Shown here: piece after piece, positions 7,806 to 15,837 of the stretch
How positions within the stretch are numbered: position 1 is the first letter of the stretch
How the letters are laid out: the number at the start of each line of letters is the position of its first letter
Source of the DNA: Paraburkholderia sp. C35
GTDB lineage: Bacteria; Pseudomonadota; Gammaproteobacteria; Burkholderiales; Burkholderiaceae
Reading direction: 5' to 3'
Assembly (NCBI RefSeq): GCF_003121405.1
Contig: NZ_QBUY01000096.1
Coordinates: 1-35,467, forward strand
DNA length: 35,467 bases
Made by a program: the position numbers and the translations under genes
Notes under the pieces: model-generated
Told to the model about the DNA's origin: nothing
The model's database searches: none
What the model saw: the letters and a program-made list of their open reading frames with translations, nothing else

Positions 7806-9068
7806 ATGCTGACGATCCTTGTCACCGCCGTCGTCACGCTCGTGGTCGTCCTTCTGATCGCCAATCTGTCGACCGGCGAGAAGAAGATCGAGCACAAGAT
7901 CGAGCGCCGCTACGGCGCCGGCGATCCCCAGTTCATGCGTTCGATGGGCCTGTTGCTCGGGCCGCCTGTGTCGTCGGGCAACCGCTTCGACGTGCTCCTG
8001 AACGGCGACGAGATATTTCCGTCGATGCTCGAAGGTATCGCCGCCGCGCAGAAGACGATCACGTTCGAAACCTTCATCTACTGGTCTGGGGCGATCGGCG
8101 AGCAGATCGCGAACGCATTGTCAGCGAAGGCACGTGACGGCATTTCAGTGCATGTGCTGCTGGACTGGGTCGGCTCGCAGAAGATGGACCGGCGCTACCT
8201 GCAGATGCTCAAGGATGCAGGCGCCGAGGTGATCCAGTACCACAAGCCGCACTGGACAGGGCTTGGCCGCATGAACGACCGCACGCACCGCAAGCTGCTG
8301 GTGATCGACGGACGCATCGGCTTCACGGGCGGCGTGGGAATCGCGCCGGAGTGGACGGGACATGCACAGGACGACAAGCACTGGCGCGACACGCACTTCC
8401 GCGTGACGGGACCTGCCGTCGGCCATATGCAGGCGGTGTTCATGGATAACTGGATCAAGGCAACCGGCAACGTACTGCATGGGCCCGACTATTTTCCGGA
8501 AGCGGAGCACACGGGCGATGGTCTTGCGCACATGTTCAGCAGTTCGCCATCGGGCGGCAGTGACGACATGCAGTTGATGTATCTGATGGCGATCACGGCG
8601 GCAACACACTCGATTCATCTGGCGAGTGCCTATTTCGTGCCGGACAAGCTGACGATCAACGCGATCGTCGAAGCGGTGAAGCGCGGCGTCGAGGTGCAGA
8701 TACTCACGCCTGGCCGACACATCGACACGCATACCGTGCGCGAGGCATCGCGCGCATGCTGGGGCCCTTTGCTCGAAGCGGGCGTGCAGATGTTCGAGTA
8801 TCAGCCGACGATGTTTCACGTCAAGCTGCTCGTGGTCGACGAGTATCTGGTCTCGGTCGGCTCGACCAATTTCGATTCGCGCTCGTTCAAGCTGAACGAC
8901 GAGGCGAATCTCAACATCTACGATGCCGCGTTCGCGCAGCGTCAAACGCAGATTTTCGCCGCTGACCTGAAGCGGTCGAAACGCATCACGCTCGATGACT
9001 GGAAGAGGCGGCCCTGGACCGAGAAAGTGATCGAGCGCGTGGTCGCGCTGCTCGATTCACAACTCTGA
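7806..9068 (+). CDS. cls: Cardiolipin synthase, phospholipase D superfamily
   Basis: A 420-residue inner-membrane enzyme that should join two phosphatidylglycerols (or a related donor) into cardiolipin through a phospho-histidine intermediate. One N-terminal helix (residues 3-20) anchors it. The two HKD catalytic motifs are complete: H161-x-K163-x4-D168 in THRKLLVIDG, and H338-x-K340-x4-D345 in FHVKLLVVDE followed by GSTNFDSRSF. With one anchor it is shorter than E. coli ClsA (486 residues, two helices). The ATG at 7806 lacks a clear ribosome site, so translation may depend on the upstream gene. Its last 12 bases overlap the end of the convergent proline-rich gene. Confidence 0.9.
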   Translation: MLTILVTAVVTLVVVLLIANLSTGEKKIEHKIERRYGAGDPQFMRSMGLLLGPPVSSGNRFDVLLNGDEIFPSMLEGIAAAQKTITFETFIYWSGAIGEQIANALSAKARDGISVHVLLDWVGSQKMDRRYLQMLKDAGAEVIQYHKPHWTGLGRMNDRTHRKLLVIDGRIGFTGGVGIAPEWTGHAQDDKHWRDTHFRVTGPAVGHMQAVFMDNWIKATGNVLHGPDYFPEAEHTGDGLAHMFSSSPSGGSDDMQLMYLMAITAATHSIHLASAYFVPDKLTINAIVEAVKRGVEVQILTPGRHIDTHTVREASRACWGPLLEAGVQMFEYQPTMFHVKLLVVDEYLVSVGSTNFDSRSFKLNDEANLNIYDAAFAQRQTQIFAADLKRSKRITLDDWKRRPWTEKVIERVVALLDSQL

Positions 9069-9329
9069 TCTCCGTCTGGCGGGACCCGTCTGTGCAAACG
9101 CGTGCATGGGCGGTGCGTGTCCAGGCGGATCGCCCGCGGGCGGTTCCTGACGCGGTGGCGCGCGGTCCGGTTCGCGGTCGGGCACGGGCGGCGAGCGCGG
9201 GTCGGTGTCGGGATCGTCGGCGGGCGGTGGAGCCGGATCGGGTTCTACTTCGGGCGGCATCGGCGTATGCAGACGCGCAGCGATAGGGAATGGCAGCGTG
9301 GCGCGTACGGGAAATGCAATCTGATTCAT
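9057..9329 (-). CDS. Proline-rich small hypothetical protein
   Basis: A 90-residue protein beginning MNQIAFPVRA. Its centre is dominated by Pro, Asp, Glu and Arg, with repeated P-x-P and DP steps (for example EPDPAPPPADDPDTDP). GAGAG precedes the ATG by nine bases. The frame overlaps the last 12 bases of the cardiolipin synthase gene tail to tail. An in-frame upstream extension to 9410 is less likely because it lacks a ribosome site. Such composition suggests an extended, disordered chain. A chance frame in high-GC DNA is possible, hence the moderate confidence. Confidence 0.5.
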   Translation of the reverse strand: MNQIAFPVRATLPFPIAARLHTPMPPEVEPDPAPPPADDPDTDPRSPPVPDREPDRAPPRQEPPAGDPPGHAPPMHAFAQTGPARRRSEL

Positions 9330-9443
9330 CGCGTGGATCTCTCGAATGCAGTTCGACACATCCAACGATTCCGCAATGCATGTGCCATCCATTGCATGTT
9401 GTGCGCACATCAGGTCCTACCACTTCATGCGCTCAGACGTACG

Positions 9444-9761
9444 CTACATATTCGTGTAAGAGCTGCACCAGCCGCCGCCCGCGACCTGCTTCGTGCCGAA
9501 CAGTGTGCAACCACCCCATGCATCGGCAGGATTGCCCTGGAACAGCGAGCAGTTGCTGCAGGTTTGTCCTGCCTTGAAGTCCGGGAAGCGCGCCTTGTCG
9601 GCTTTCGCCGCGACGGTGACGTAGCCGACCGCCTTGGCGGCGGGATCGCTTTCGCTCAGCTTGTCGTCGGCACGCGCGGCGTGGCTTGCGGCAAGTGCCG
9701 CGCACAGGCCGACGGCCGAGCCGAGGCTCGCCACGATGAACTCACGCCGGGTTGTTGTCAT
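9444..9761 (-). CDS. High-potential iron-sulfur protein (HiPIP)
   Basis: A 105-residue periplasmic electron carrier with one [4Fe-4S] cluster. The N-terminus has a twin-arginine signal (TTRREFIVASLGSAVG, Arg5-Arg6), as expected for export of a protein already carrying its cluster. The four ligands are Cys68, Cys71, Cys85 and Cys99 (C-x2-C-x13-C-x13-C), in the family contexts TCSNCS, GGC and GGWCSS. I chose the ATG at 9761; upstream in-frame codons overlap the previous gene further and spoil the Tat signal. The start overlaps the 3' end of the Pr6Pr gene by 20 bases, so the two are likely coexpressed. It may feed a periplasmic oxidoreductase or a terminal oxidase. Confidence 0.93.
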   Translation of the reverse strand: MTTTRREFIVASLGSAVGLCAALAASHAARADDKLSESDPAAKAVGYVTVAAKADKARFPDFKAGQTCSNCSLFQGNPADAWGGCTLFGTKQVAGGGWCSSYTNM

Positions 9762-10533
9762 GATGGGTCTCTTGTGGGCGGGCAGATGAGGCGGGCGCGA
9801 CAAAGGGCACGGGCCGACGGTGATTGATGGCAGCGAATACGGCCATCAGCAGCAGGAACGCGAGCACTAGCAGGCTCGCGTTGATCAGCACGCGTTCGTA
9901 ACCCAGCTCGCCGACGTCGATGAACGGATAAGGGTAGAAATCCGACAGCGCGCCGCGCACCATCGTCAGTGCGAGATAGCCGAGCGGGTAGACGAGCCAC
10001 CACAGCAGATGGCGCAGCCTCAGATGAAAACGCGGCACGAACAGCAGCCAGTAGAGTGCCACGAGCAGCGGCACGACGGTGTGAAGGCTTTCGTTGAGCA
10101 GCATGCGCCAGCCCGAGGGCGTCCACAGATGCCGCAACAGCAGGTTGTACGCGAAGCCGACGAACACGATATAGCACGTGACGGCCGTCACGACCGTCGG
10201 CTGCCGGAAGAAGCGCACGAGAGGCGGGCTGTTCTGCGGGAAGCAGGCGACGCAGGTGAAGCACAGCGCGCAGGTGAAGATCGTCAGATTGGTGAGGTAG
10301 CTCGTGAGCCGCTCGACGGCGTCGAACATGCCGTAGCCGCGCGACAGCATGCGGTGGACGGTGACGTCGGCCTGCGCCGCGAAGGCGAGCCAGGCGATCA
10401 GGGCGATGGCCATCGCGAGTGCAATGGACGCCATCGTCGGGGCTGGCAGCGGCAAGTCATGCGCAAGCGTATCGCCTGCTGGCTTGATCGCTGAGCTGTC
10501 GGGTTGGTTGGCGGTGGGCGCGCGCTTCTTCAT
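9742..10533 (-). CDS. Pr6Pr-family integral membrane protein
   Basis: A 263-residue protein with about six to seven hydrophobic helices after a 33-residue polar leader. Recognisable family features are FDAVERLTSYLTNLTI after the first loop, LLNESLHTVVPLLVALYWLLF in the middle, and PLGYLALTMVRGALSDFYPYPFIDV before the last helices. The name denotes six-transmembrane proteins of unknown function; no cofactor ligand is established. The long in-frame leader makes the start uncertain. It lies upstream of and overlaps the HiPIP gene by 20 bases, which suggests, but does not prove, a role with that electron carrier. Confidence 0.8.
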   Translation of the reverse strand: MKKRAPTANQPDSSAIKPAGDTLAHDLPLPAPTMASIALAMAIALIAWLAFAAQADVTVHRMLSRGYGMFDAVERLTSYLTNLTIFTCALCFTCVACFPQNSPPLVRFFRQPTVVTAVTCYIVFVGFAYNLLLRHLWTPSGWRMLLNESLHTVVPLLVALYWLLFVPRFHLRLRHLLWWLVYPLGYLALTMVRGALSDFYPYPFIDVGELGYERVLINASLLVLAFLLLMAVFAAINHRRPVPFVAPASSARPQETHHDNNPA

Positions 10534-10635
10534 GCGTTGATTCTAATCGCGTGAAGGAACGCGTGCAGCGGTTCACGCGGATGCCCAGGCCGACAACGAC
10601 CCTGGCAATCCGCGCAAACCAGCCTTCAATCCCTG

Positions 10636-12150
10636 CTACCAGCGACCATGATCATGATCATGGTCGTGATCGTGATCGTGATCATCATCACCGTCATCGC
10701 GACCGCACGCATCGCCGTGATCATGGCCATCCTTCACGCCCGGCAAGCGCTGCGCAACGTAGTCCGGCAAATCGGCGGCATCGATCGCAAACACGAAGAA
10801 CTGGTTCGGATTCGCTATCCCCGCCGGGTGGTTCGTATCGGTGATCGTCGCGAGGAAATCATTGTCGTTAGCGACGAAGAGCGTGTGCTTCTTCACGCCA
10901 TGCACCGTCACGTCCGGACCAAACGCAATGCCTTCGATCTTCGCCGGAATGTCGTTCGCGTTATACCCATACTTCGTCAGCGCAGCGACGATATCGAGGA
11001 ACAGCGTCTTCTTCACGGCATACGGCGCGAGCCCGCTTTCACCGCTCGCCTGGCTCACGTCCTGCGCACCCGTCAGATCGATGCGGTTCAGCTGCTTGAA
11101 CGCAGCCGTCGAATCATCGCCGAGACCCTTGCCGTCGCGCTCATCAACCAGCAACTCGTGATCGTTGATCGCGAGAATGTCGCTGACCGTCGGATACTTG
11201 GGCTTGGAAGCCGTGCCGATGTTCGTCAACGGGTACGCGTACTGCACCGTGCGGCCCGAGCGGATGTCGATCTTCACGATGCGCGTGTACTGCCCGTTCG
11301 TGCCGCCATCCTGAATCAGCGGGCTTTGCATCACGCCGAACAGCGTGTTGCCGTCCGGCGAAATCGCGAGGCCTTCCATGCCCTTGTTCGCGACGCGGCC
11401 GGACGTGTTCATGCTGATCTCGTTGTTGCCCACCGGCGAGAGCGTCGACACCGCGAACGTGTCGGGCAGCTTGTACGTCGCAATGCGGCGGCCGCTCCTG
11501 CGATCGAAGCGGTACACGTACGGGCCATATTCATCGGAGATGAACACGCTGTCGCCATCGTTGGCGACGCGCACGCTTTCGGGGTCGAAGCGCGCATCGA
11601 GCGGATACGTCGACAGATGCGTCGGATCGTAGTTGTCCGAGCGGCCCGTGAAGTAATTCGTGTGGTTGTCGCGGTTAAGCTTCGGCGCGCCGTTTGGCAC
11701 GCCAAACGCAGCGCCCGTGCCATAGACGAGGCGATCGGACGTGTGCAGCAGCGTCGTGTCGAGCAGCTTCGGTGTCAGCGTGAACGGCAGCGCGGCACCC
11801 TTGGGCGCGTCTTTCAGATGCAGGCGCAGCGTCTGGAAGCGGTTGATGTACGACGCGGTATCGTCGATAGCGGCGTTGTACGAGACTGCGTTCGGACCGC
11901 GATCCGGCACGGCGACGAAGGTATGGCAGCCCGCGTAGCCAATGCCCGAGCCAAGACCGCCGAGCAGATTGCCGGGTGCACCGTTTTCGAGCTTGCCCGC
12001 GGTGTCCTTCGATTTGTCGAGCAGATTGCCGTCAAGCTTGCCGATGGCGATCAGATCGACGGAAGCGGGGGCGGCAGGCGCGGCGACGCGCGCCGCGAGC
12101 GAGGCGACGGCACCGAGCATGGTGCGGGTGAAGAGCGATAAGCGCAGCAC
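10636..12150 (-). CDS. Secreted esterase-like phytase-family protein with His-Asp tail
   Basis: A 504-residue exported protein of the 'esterase-like activity of phytase' beta-propeller family (PF13449). A signal peptide covers roughly residues 1-29 (RTMLGAVASLAARVAAPAAPA). Family features include FVAVPDRGPNA, DPESVRVANDGDSVFISDEYGPYVYRFDRRSG, GMEGLAISPDG and KIEGIAFGPDV. The C-terminus ends in an acidic, histidine-rich tail of repeated His-Asp pairs (DHDHDHDHDHDHGRW), a likely divalent-metal-binding stretch. The start is a GTG at 12150 with AGGGA eight bases upstream. It stands alone in a long leader. Whether it hydrolyses phosphate or carboxyl esters cannot be read from sequence. Confidence 0.85.
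   Translation of the reverse strand: MLRLSLFTRTMLGAVASLAARVAAPAAPASVDLIAIGKLDGNLLDKSKDTAGKLENGAPGNLLGGLGSGIGYAGCHTFVAVPDRGPNAVSYNAAIDDTASYINRFQTLRLHLKDAPKGAALPFTLTPKLLDTTLLHTSDRLVYGTGAAFGVPNGAPKLNRDNHTNYFTGRSDNYDPTHLSTYPLDARFDPESVRVANDGDSVFISDEYGPYVYRFDRRSGRRIATYKLPDTFAVSTLSPVGNNEISMNTSGRVANKGMEGLAISPDGNTLFGVMQSPLIQDGGTNGQYTRIVKIDIRSGRTVQYAYPLTNIGTASKPKYPTVSDILAINDHELLVDERDGKGLGDDSTAAFKQLNRIDLTGAQDVSQASGESGLAPYAVKKTLFLDIVAALTKYGYNANDIPAKIEGIAFGPDVTVHGVKKHTLFVANDNDFLATITDTNHPAGIANPNQFFVFAIDAADLPDYVAQRLPGVKDGHDHGDACGRDDGDDDHDHDHDHDHDHGRW
10646..10690. repeat. Six-base GATCAT/GATCGT repeat encoding the His-Asp tail
   Basis: Repeated 6-base units (ATGATC or GTGATC read on the plus strand) make up the 3' end of the phytase-like gene and code for alternating His and Asp on the minus strand. 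Perfect and near-perfect units adjoin, so the copy number could vary by slippage without shifting the frame. Confidence 0.7.
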
Positions 12151-12420
12151 TGGAATGTCCCTTGAAAGGAGCCATGCGATGAAAGGCGGCGCCGGGCGCG
12201 TACGGCAAAAGAAAGCGGTCGAACGCCCGGACGAAAGGTTGCTTACGTTTTATTGCCGGGGACCGATGTTGCGTGACATAAATGTCGGAAGTGTGACGGC
12301 GTGCACGCGGGCGTGGCGCGCGATGTGCGCTAGCGCACATTCGGATGCACGCTTGTCATTGAAGCGCCTGTATTCAGGCGCGCGCCTCATGAAACGGCGC
12401 TGGCCGAGTGCCGTTGCGAG

Positions 12421-13338
12421 TCATCGCCGCTCGCCGATCTCCGGTGCAATCGCGGCATGATTGAGCAGCGCGACGAGCGACATGCCGCCCACCACGTTGC
12501 CCGCGAGCGTCGGCAGCAGAAAGCGGCCGAAGTAATCGGCAAGCGATGCGTCGCCCGCGAGCACCGCATAGGCGACCTCCGTCGATCCCGCGATGATGTG
12601 CGACAGCTTCGCCACGGCTACCACCCAGGTGATCAGCACGACGGTCAGGAGGCGTGCCGCGCGCGCGCCCGGCAGCAGCCACACCATCAACGCGATCAGC
12701 CATCCACCGAATACGGCGCGCATGAAGGTTGGGAACGTATCGGCGGGGCCGACTGCCGCGCGTGAGGTTTCGTCGAGCGCATCGACGACATCGGCTTCGA
12801 AAATGCCAGGCAGGCGCAGCATCGCCGCGAAGATCCATGAACTGATCACATTGCAGACCAGCACGACGATCCACAGGCGCAGCGCTTTGAGCAGGCAGCC
12901 GAACTCGCGCCGTGTGAGAACGGGCAGCATGACCGTCAGCGTGCTTTCGCTGAACAGTTGCTGGCGTCCCATGATGACGAGCACGAAACCCGTCGTGTAG
13001 CCAAAGCTCGACACCAGATGCCGCCACGACGTGTCGGGCAATCCCGCCTGAAGCACGGCCGTGGTGAGAAACGAGAAGCCCATCGACAGCCCCGCCGCCA
13101 GCGACGACCACATCAGCGCGACGACAGTGCGTTCGAGTGCGGCCTCGCCTTCTTCACGCACGATCTCATGCAACATCAACGCGTGAGGCGCGGTGTGTTG
13201 CGCGGCCTGATCTTTTTCATCTGCGTCGAGATGGGGCGATTCGGCACCGGCTTTTTCCGGCCGATCCACGTCGGCGTTACGAACGGTCGTTTCGCGTTGC
13301 CGCGCGTGAGGGACAGTGTCGTTCGATTCAGGTTTCAT
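12421..13338 (-). CDS. Formate/nitrite transporter (FNT) family protein
   Basis: A 305-residue membrane channel of the FNT family, resembling the YfdC branch. After about 65 polar residues come the family helices, including LSMGFSFLTTAVL, FVLVIMGRQQLFSESTLTVMLPVL, LWIVVLVCNVISSWIFAAML, GGWLIALMVWLLP and LPTLAGNVVGGMSLVALLNHA. GRQQLFSE and NVVGG are typical. I chose the ATG at 13338; earlier in-frame codons lie in the leader. It is divergent from the J-domain gene. The anion it passes is unknown, because the YfdC branch is uncharacterised. Confidence 0.88.
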   Translation of the reverse strand: MKPESNDTVPHARQRETTVRNADVDRPEKAGAESPHLDADEKDQAAQHTAPHALMLHEIVREEGEAALERTVVALMWSSLAAGLSMGFSFLTTAVLQAGLPDTSWRHLVSSFGYTTGFVLVIMGRQQLFSESTLTVMLPVLTRREFGCLLKALRLWIVVLVCNVISSWIFAAMLRLPGIFEADVVDALDETSRAAVGPADTFPTFMRAVFGGWLIALMVWLLPGARAARLLTVVLITWVVAVAKLSHIIAGSTEVAYAVLAGDASLADYFGRFLLPTLAGNVVGGMSLVALLNHAAIAPEIGERR

Positions 13339-13510
13339 GGGCCGCTCGCTTATGCGCGATTCACATGCGCATCGCAAAGCAGGTTGCAAAATCGGTGCCT
13401 GAGAATCTGCACCTGGCGTCGCTTTCGTCGGACCACGCCGGCTCGAACGACGCGATGCGCCGTGCTACGATGAACCCGACCGTCATCTGCAAACCGAGAC
13501 CCAACGCGAC

Positions 13511-14143
13511 ATGGCAACCCTTTACGCGAAGCTTGGCGTGTCTCAAGACGCCACCTGGGAAGAGATCAAACGGGCGTACCGCAAGGCCGCGATGAAGTGG
13601 CACCCGGACCGCAACGTCGGGCAGGAAGACGTCGCGCACGCGGCGTTCCAGGAGATCAAGGACGCATACGCGATTCTCTCCGACGAAAACCAGCGCAAGG
13701 TGTACGACGCCGTGTACGCGCAGGAAATGCGCCGCTGGGACGCGCTCGAAAAGCGTCAGCGAGAAGTCGAGGCGGCGCGCGCGCGCATGGCACAGGCAGC
13801 CGCCGAGGCGAAATACACAGAGATGGTGGGCGTGGCGATGCGCTATGCCGACGAAGGCCACAACCGCGACGTGCTGTTCGGCGTGCTGCTTGGCCGCGAG
13901 TGCGATGCCGGCATGGCGCAACGCATCGCCGACAGCGTATCGGCCTTGCAGGCGTCGCGACGTGCTGCGCAAGCGGCCGAATCCGCACCTGCGCCGGACG
14001 CATCGACAGCCGGACCCGAGAAGGACGACGCGGCATCACCAACCCAATCCGCGCAAACGAAACACGACAAACCTGCCGACGAGCCACGTAACGGCGGTCT
14101 TTTCGATTCGCTGTGGCAGGGATTTTTCGGCGTGCGCTCATAG
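13511..14143 (+). CDS. J-domain protein (DnaJ-like co-chaperone)
   Basis: A 210-residue protein whose first 65 residues form a J domain: YAKLGVSQDATWEEIKRAYRK, then the Hsp70-activating HPD at residues 31-33 (MKWHPDRNVG), then AYAILSDENQRKVYDA. It should stimulate the ATPase of DnaK or HscA. A charged helical stretch (about 75-110, EKRQREVEAARARMAQ) looks like a coiled coil. There is no zinc-finger or G/F region, so this is a class III J protein, not DnaJ itself. The tail after residue 155 is low-complexity. GAGA lies upstream of the ATG. A hypothetical gene follows 103 bases downstream. Confidence 0.9.
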   Translation: MATLYAKLGVSQDATWEEIKRAYRKAAMKWHPDRNVGQEDVAHAAFQEIKDAYAILSDENQRKVYDAVYAQEMRRWDALEKRQREVEAARARMAQAAAEAKYTEMVGVAMRYADEGHNRDVLFGVLLGRECDAGMAQRIADSVSALQASRRAAQAAESAPAPDASTAGPEKDDAASPTQSAQTKHDKPADEPRNGGLFDSLWQGFFGVRS

Positions 14144-14246
14144 CGCGCCGCCTGTTGATCCTCATTCACGCTTATTTTCACCATTACCGCTTTACGTTGC
14201 GCGCGATCCCGCGAGACGCGTGGAACCTGAGCACGGACATGCTTCG

Positions 14247-14786
14247 ATGAAAGACGCTTTCGAACGGCGTGCGTTGCTGCTGCATCTCGGCGACGCACTA
14301 CACGCCATCTCCGCGGCACTCGCCGACCACGCAAAACATCACACGCTGCATCATCTGCTGAACGCGCATCCCGAACTCGCCGCGCATGCATGGCTCGCAG
14401 CGATGCCGCCGAAGATGAAGACCGCGGACTTCGCCGCGCGCGCAAGCGCCTCGTTCGCTGCATGGCCCGCGTTGCTGCTGGAAGAGCAGGTCGACTACAG
14501 TGCGCTCGCGCTCGCCGTGCACGACAATCTGTTCGCGGAGGATCGTAGCGGCTGGCCCGCGTATATCGGTGCGATAAAGCCCGAGGTCGAATGGTTCGGC
14601 GATGCGTTGCCCTTTACGGGCGAGCCATCGCCAGTCGTTGAGCCGGTGCAGGCAAAGGACGAGATCGAGCCGCCCGCAGCGCGCGCCGATGCCCAAGGTG
14701 TCAGCGCTCAAGAAGCATCGCAGCGTGACAGCGCCGAAGACAATGCACGTCTCTATCCGTCTTGGCCGTGGAAGCCGGGCGTGTAG
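14247..14786 (+). CDS. Hypothetical protein, Ala/His-rich
   Basis: A 179-residue soluble protein starting MKDAFERRALLLHLGDALHAI. The first 130 residues are predicted helical and rich in Ala, His and Leu; the last 50 are polar and end in LYPSWPWKPGV. A weak CGGAC lies nine bases before the ATG. It follows the J-domain gene on the same strand with a 103-base gap and ends before a strong hairpin, so the pair may form a unit. I do not recognise the family; a client or partner of the J protein is conceivable. Confidence 0.72.
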   Translation: MKDAFERRALLLHLGDALHAISAALADHAKHHTLHHLLNAHPELAAHAWLAAMPPKMKTADFAARASASFAAWPALLLEEQVDYSALALAVHDNLFAEDRSGWPAYIGAIKPEVEWFGDALPFTGEPSPVVEPVQAKDEIEPPAARADAQGVSAQEASQRDSAEDNARLYPSWPWKPGV

Positions 14787-14815
14787 CACGGCAGAAATAC
14801 GCGGCAGAAATAAAG

Positions 14816-14857
14816 TCGCCTCGTTGCGACCACTACAACCCGGCCGCAACGAGGCGA
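14816..14857. terminator. Long hairpin between convergent genes
   Basis: Perfect 13-base arms TCGCCTCGTTGCG (14816-14828) and their complement (14845-14857) enclose a 16-base loop. It sits between the ends of the gene 14247-14786 and the convergent gene 14901-15182 and probably terminates both. The U-tract is poor on either side. Confidence 0.7.
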
Positions 14858-14900
14858 TGCAAATTCACGCGCTCAACACTGCAGCGCGTGTGAGATTCGA

Positions 14901-15182
14901 TCAATACCCCCAGCGTTGGCGTTCGCGCCATTCGTGCTCGCGCCAGGCTTCGTGACGGCGCCACTCGTGTTCACGCCATTCATGCTCGCGCCATGCGCGG
15001 CGCTCACGCCAGTCGTAGCCATAACCCACGGCAACGGGGGCGGGCGCAGCGTACACGGGTTGAGCCGGCACCACCACGCCCGGCACGCCGAGACCCACGG
15101 CGACGTCGACGTGTGCCGAAGCCGCTGCCGAAGCTGCGAGCATTGCCACACCGATAGCTGCACCAAGCATCATCTTCTTCAT
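14901..15182 (-). CDS. Secreted small protein with WREHE repeats
   Basis: A 93-residue exported protein. Residues 1-23 form a clear signal peptide (KKMMLGAAIGVAMLAASAAASA). A Val/Pro/Ala-rich middle (GLGVPGVVVPAQPVYAAPAPV) leads to a C-terminal third made of short repeats of the form WREHEWRE, with Trp, Arg, His and Glu alternating to the end RQRWGY. The ATG at 15182 has GGGAG five bases upstream. Many Burkholderia proteins with YxPAPVAVGYGY followed by basic-aromatic tails are annotated as hypothetical; this fits that group. The highly charged, aromatic repeats might bind the cell surface or metal; this is inference. Confidence 0.8.
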   Translation of the reverse strand: MKKMMLGAAIGVAMLAASAAASAHVDVAVGLGVPGVVVPAQPVYAAPAPVAVGYGYDWRERRAWREHEWREHEWRRHEAWREHEWRERQRWGY

Positions 15183-15294
15183 TATTGCTCCCTGCGCATG
15201 GTTGCGCGTCTCTGAGTACGGCCTCAGTCTAGGGGCGCGGATTCGACACAGGTGCAACAGCGTTGCGAGAAAAGTAACGCAGGGTAACAGCGCA

Positions 15295-15837
15295 TCAGGC
15301 CACGCACAGTCTCGGCACGCGATGAAACTGGCGGTCAAAGTAGATGAGGCTGTCGCCATCGGCACACACGCGGATCTGCGTCGCTTCGACGAACATCACC
15401 GAATGCGAGCCGGCTTCCTTCAACTCGACGATATCGCCTTGCAGACTGGCGAGCGCATCGCGCAGCACGGGCACGCCGTGCAGTCCTTCATCCCAGAGCG
15501 GCAGGCTGAAGCGCGCGTCCATTTCGAGTTGCGTGAGACCCGCGAAGTGTCGCGCGAGCAGTTCATGATGGCCCGGCAACACGTTGATGCAGACCTTGCG
15601 ATTGGCCTCGAACACGGCATGCATCGCGCTCGAGCGGTTCATGCAGACGACCAGTGTGGGCGGTGCATCCGTGACGGAGCAGACGGCGCTGGCAGTGATG
15701 CCGCAGCGCCCGGCAGTCCCGGCGGTCGTGATGACGTTGACGGCTGCGCCCAGATGCGCCATTGCCTGGCGGAACTGCTTGCGCGCGGCATCGGGGTCGC
15801 GCAGGGTTGGGCGTTGCGAATCGGAGAGAGCGGACAT
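15295..15837 (-). CDS. iacG: Flavin reductase component of IAA oxidation (IacG)
   Basis: A 180-residue NAD(P)H:flavin oxidoreductase of the RutF/HpaC type that should supply reduced flavin to a partner monooxygenase. Typical parts are FRQAMAHLGAAVNVITT near residue 22, GRCGITASAVCSVTDAPPTLVVCMNRSSAMH for the flavin pocket, and FVEATQIRVCADGDSLIYFDRQFHRV at the end. Within an iac cluster the partner should be IacA, an acyl-CoA-dehydrogenase-fold oxygenase. I chose the ATG at 15837, with the 14 preceding in-frame residues treated as leader. It is divergent from the response regulator gene; the 350-base gap carries candidate operators. It is separated from iacA by other genes, a difference from the compact P. 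putida order. Confidence 0.87.
   Translation of the reverse strand: MSALSDSQRPTLRDPDAARKQFRQAMAHLGAAVNVITTAGTAGRCGITASAVCSVTDAPPTLVVCMNRSSAMHAVFEANRKVCINVLPGHHELLARHFAGLTQLEMDARFSLPLWDEGLHGVPVLRDALASLQGDIVELKEAGSHSVMFVEATQIRVCADGDSLIYFDRQFHRVPRLCVA

Noticed and set aside
10648..12141. Plus-strand frame of about 500 codons opposite the phytase-like gene
   Set aside because: Arg/Val-rich with no motif; the minus-strand frame has a signal peptide and family motifs.
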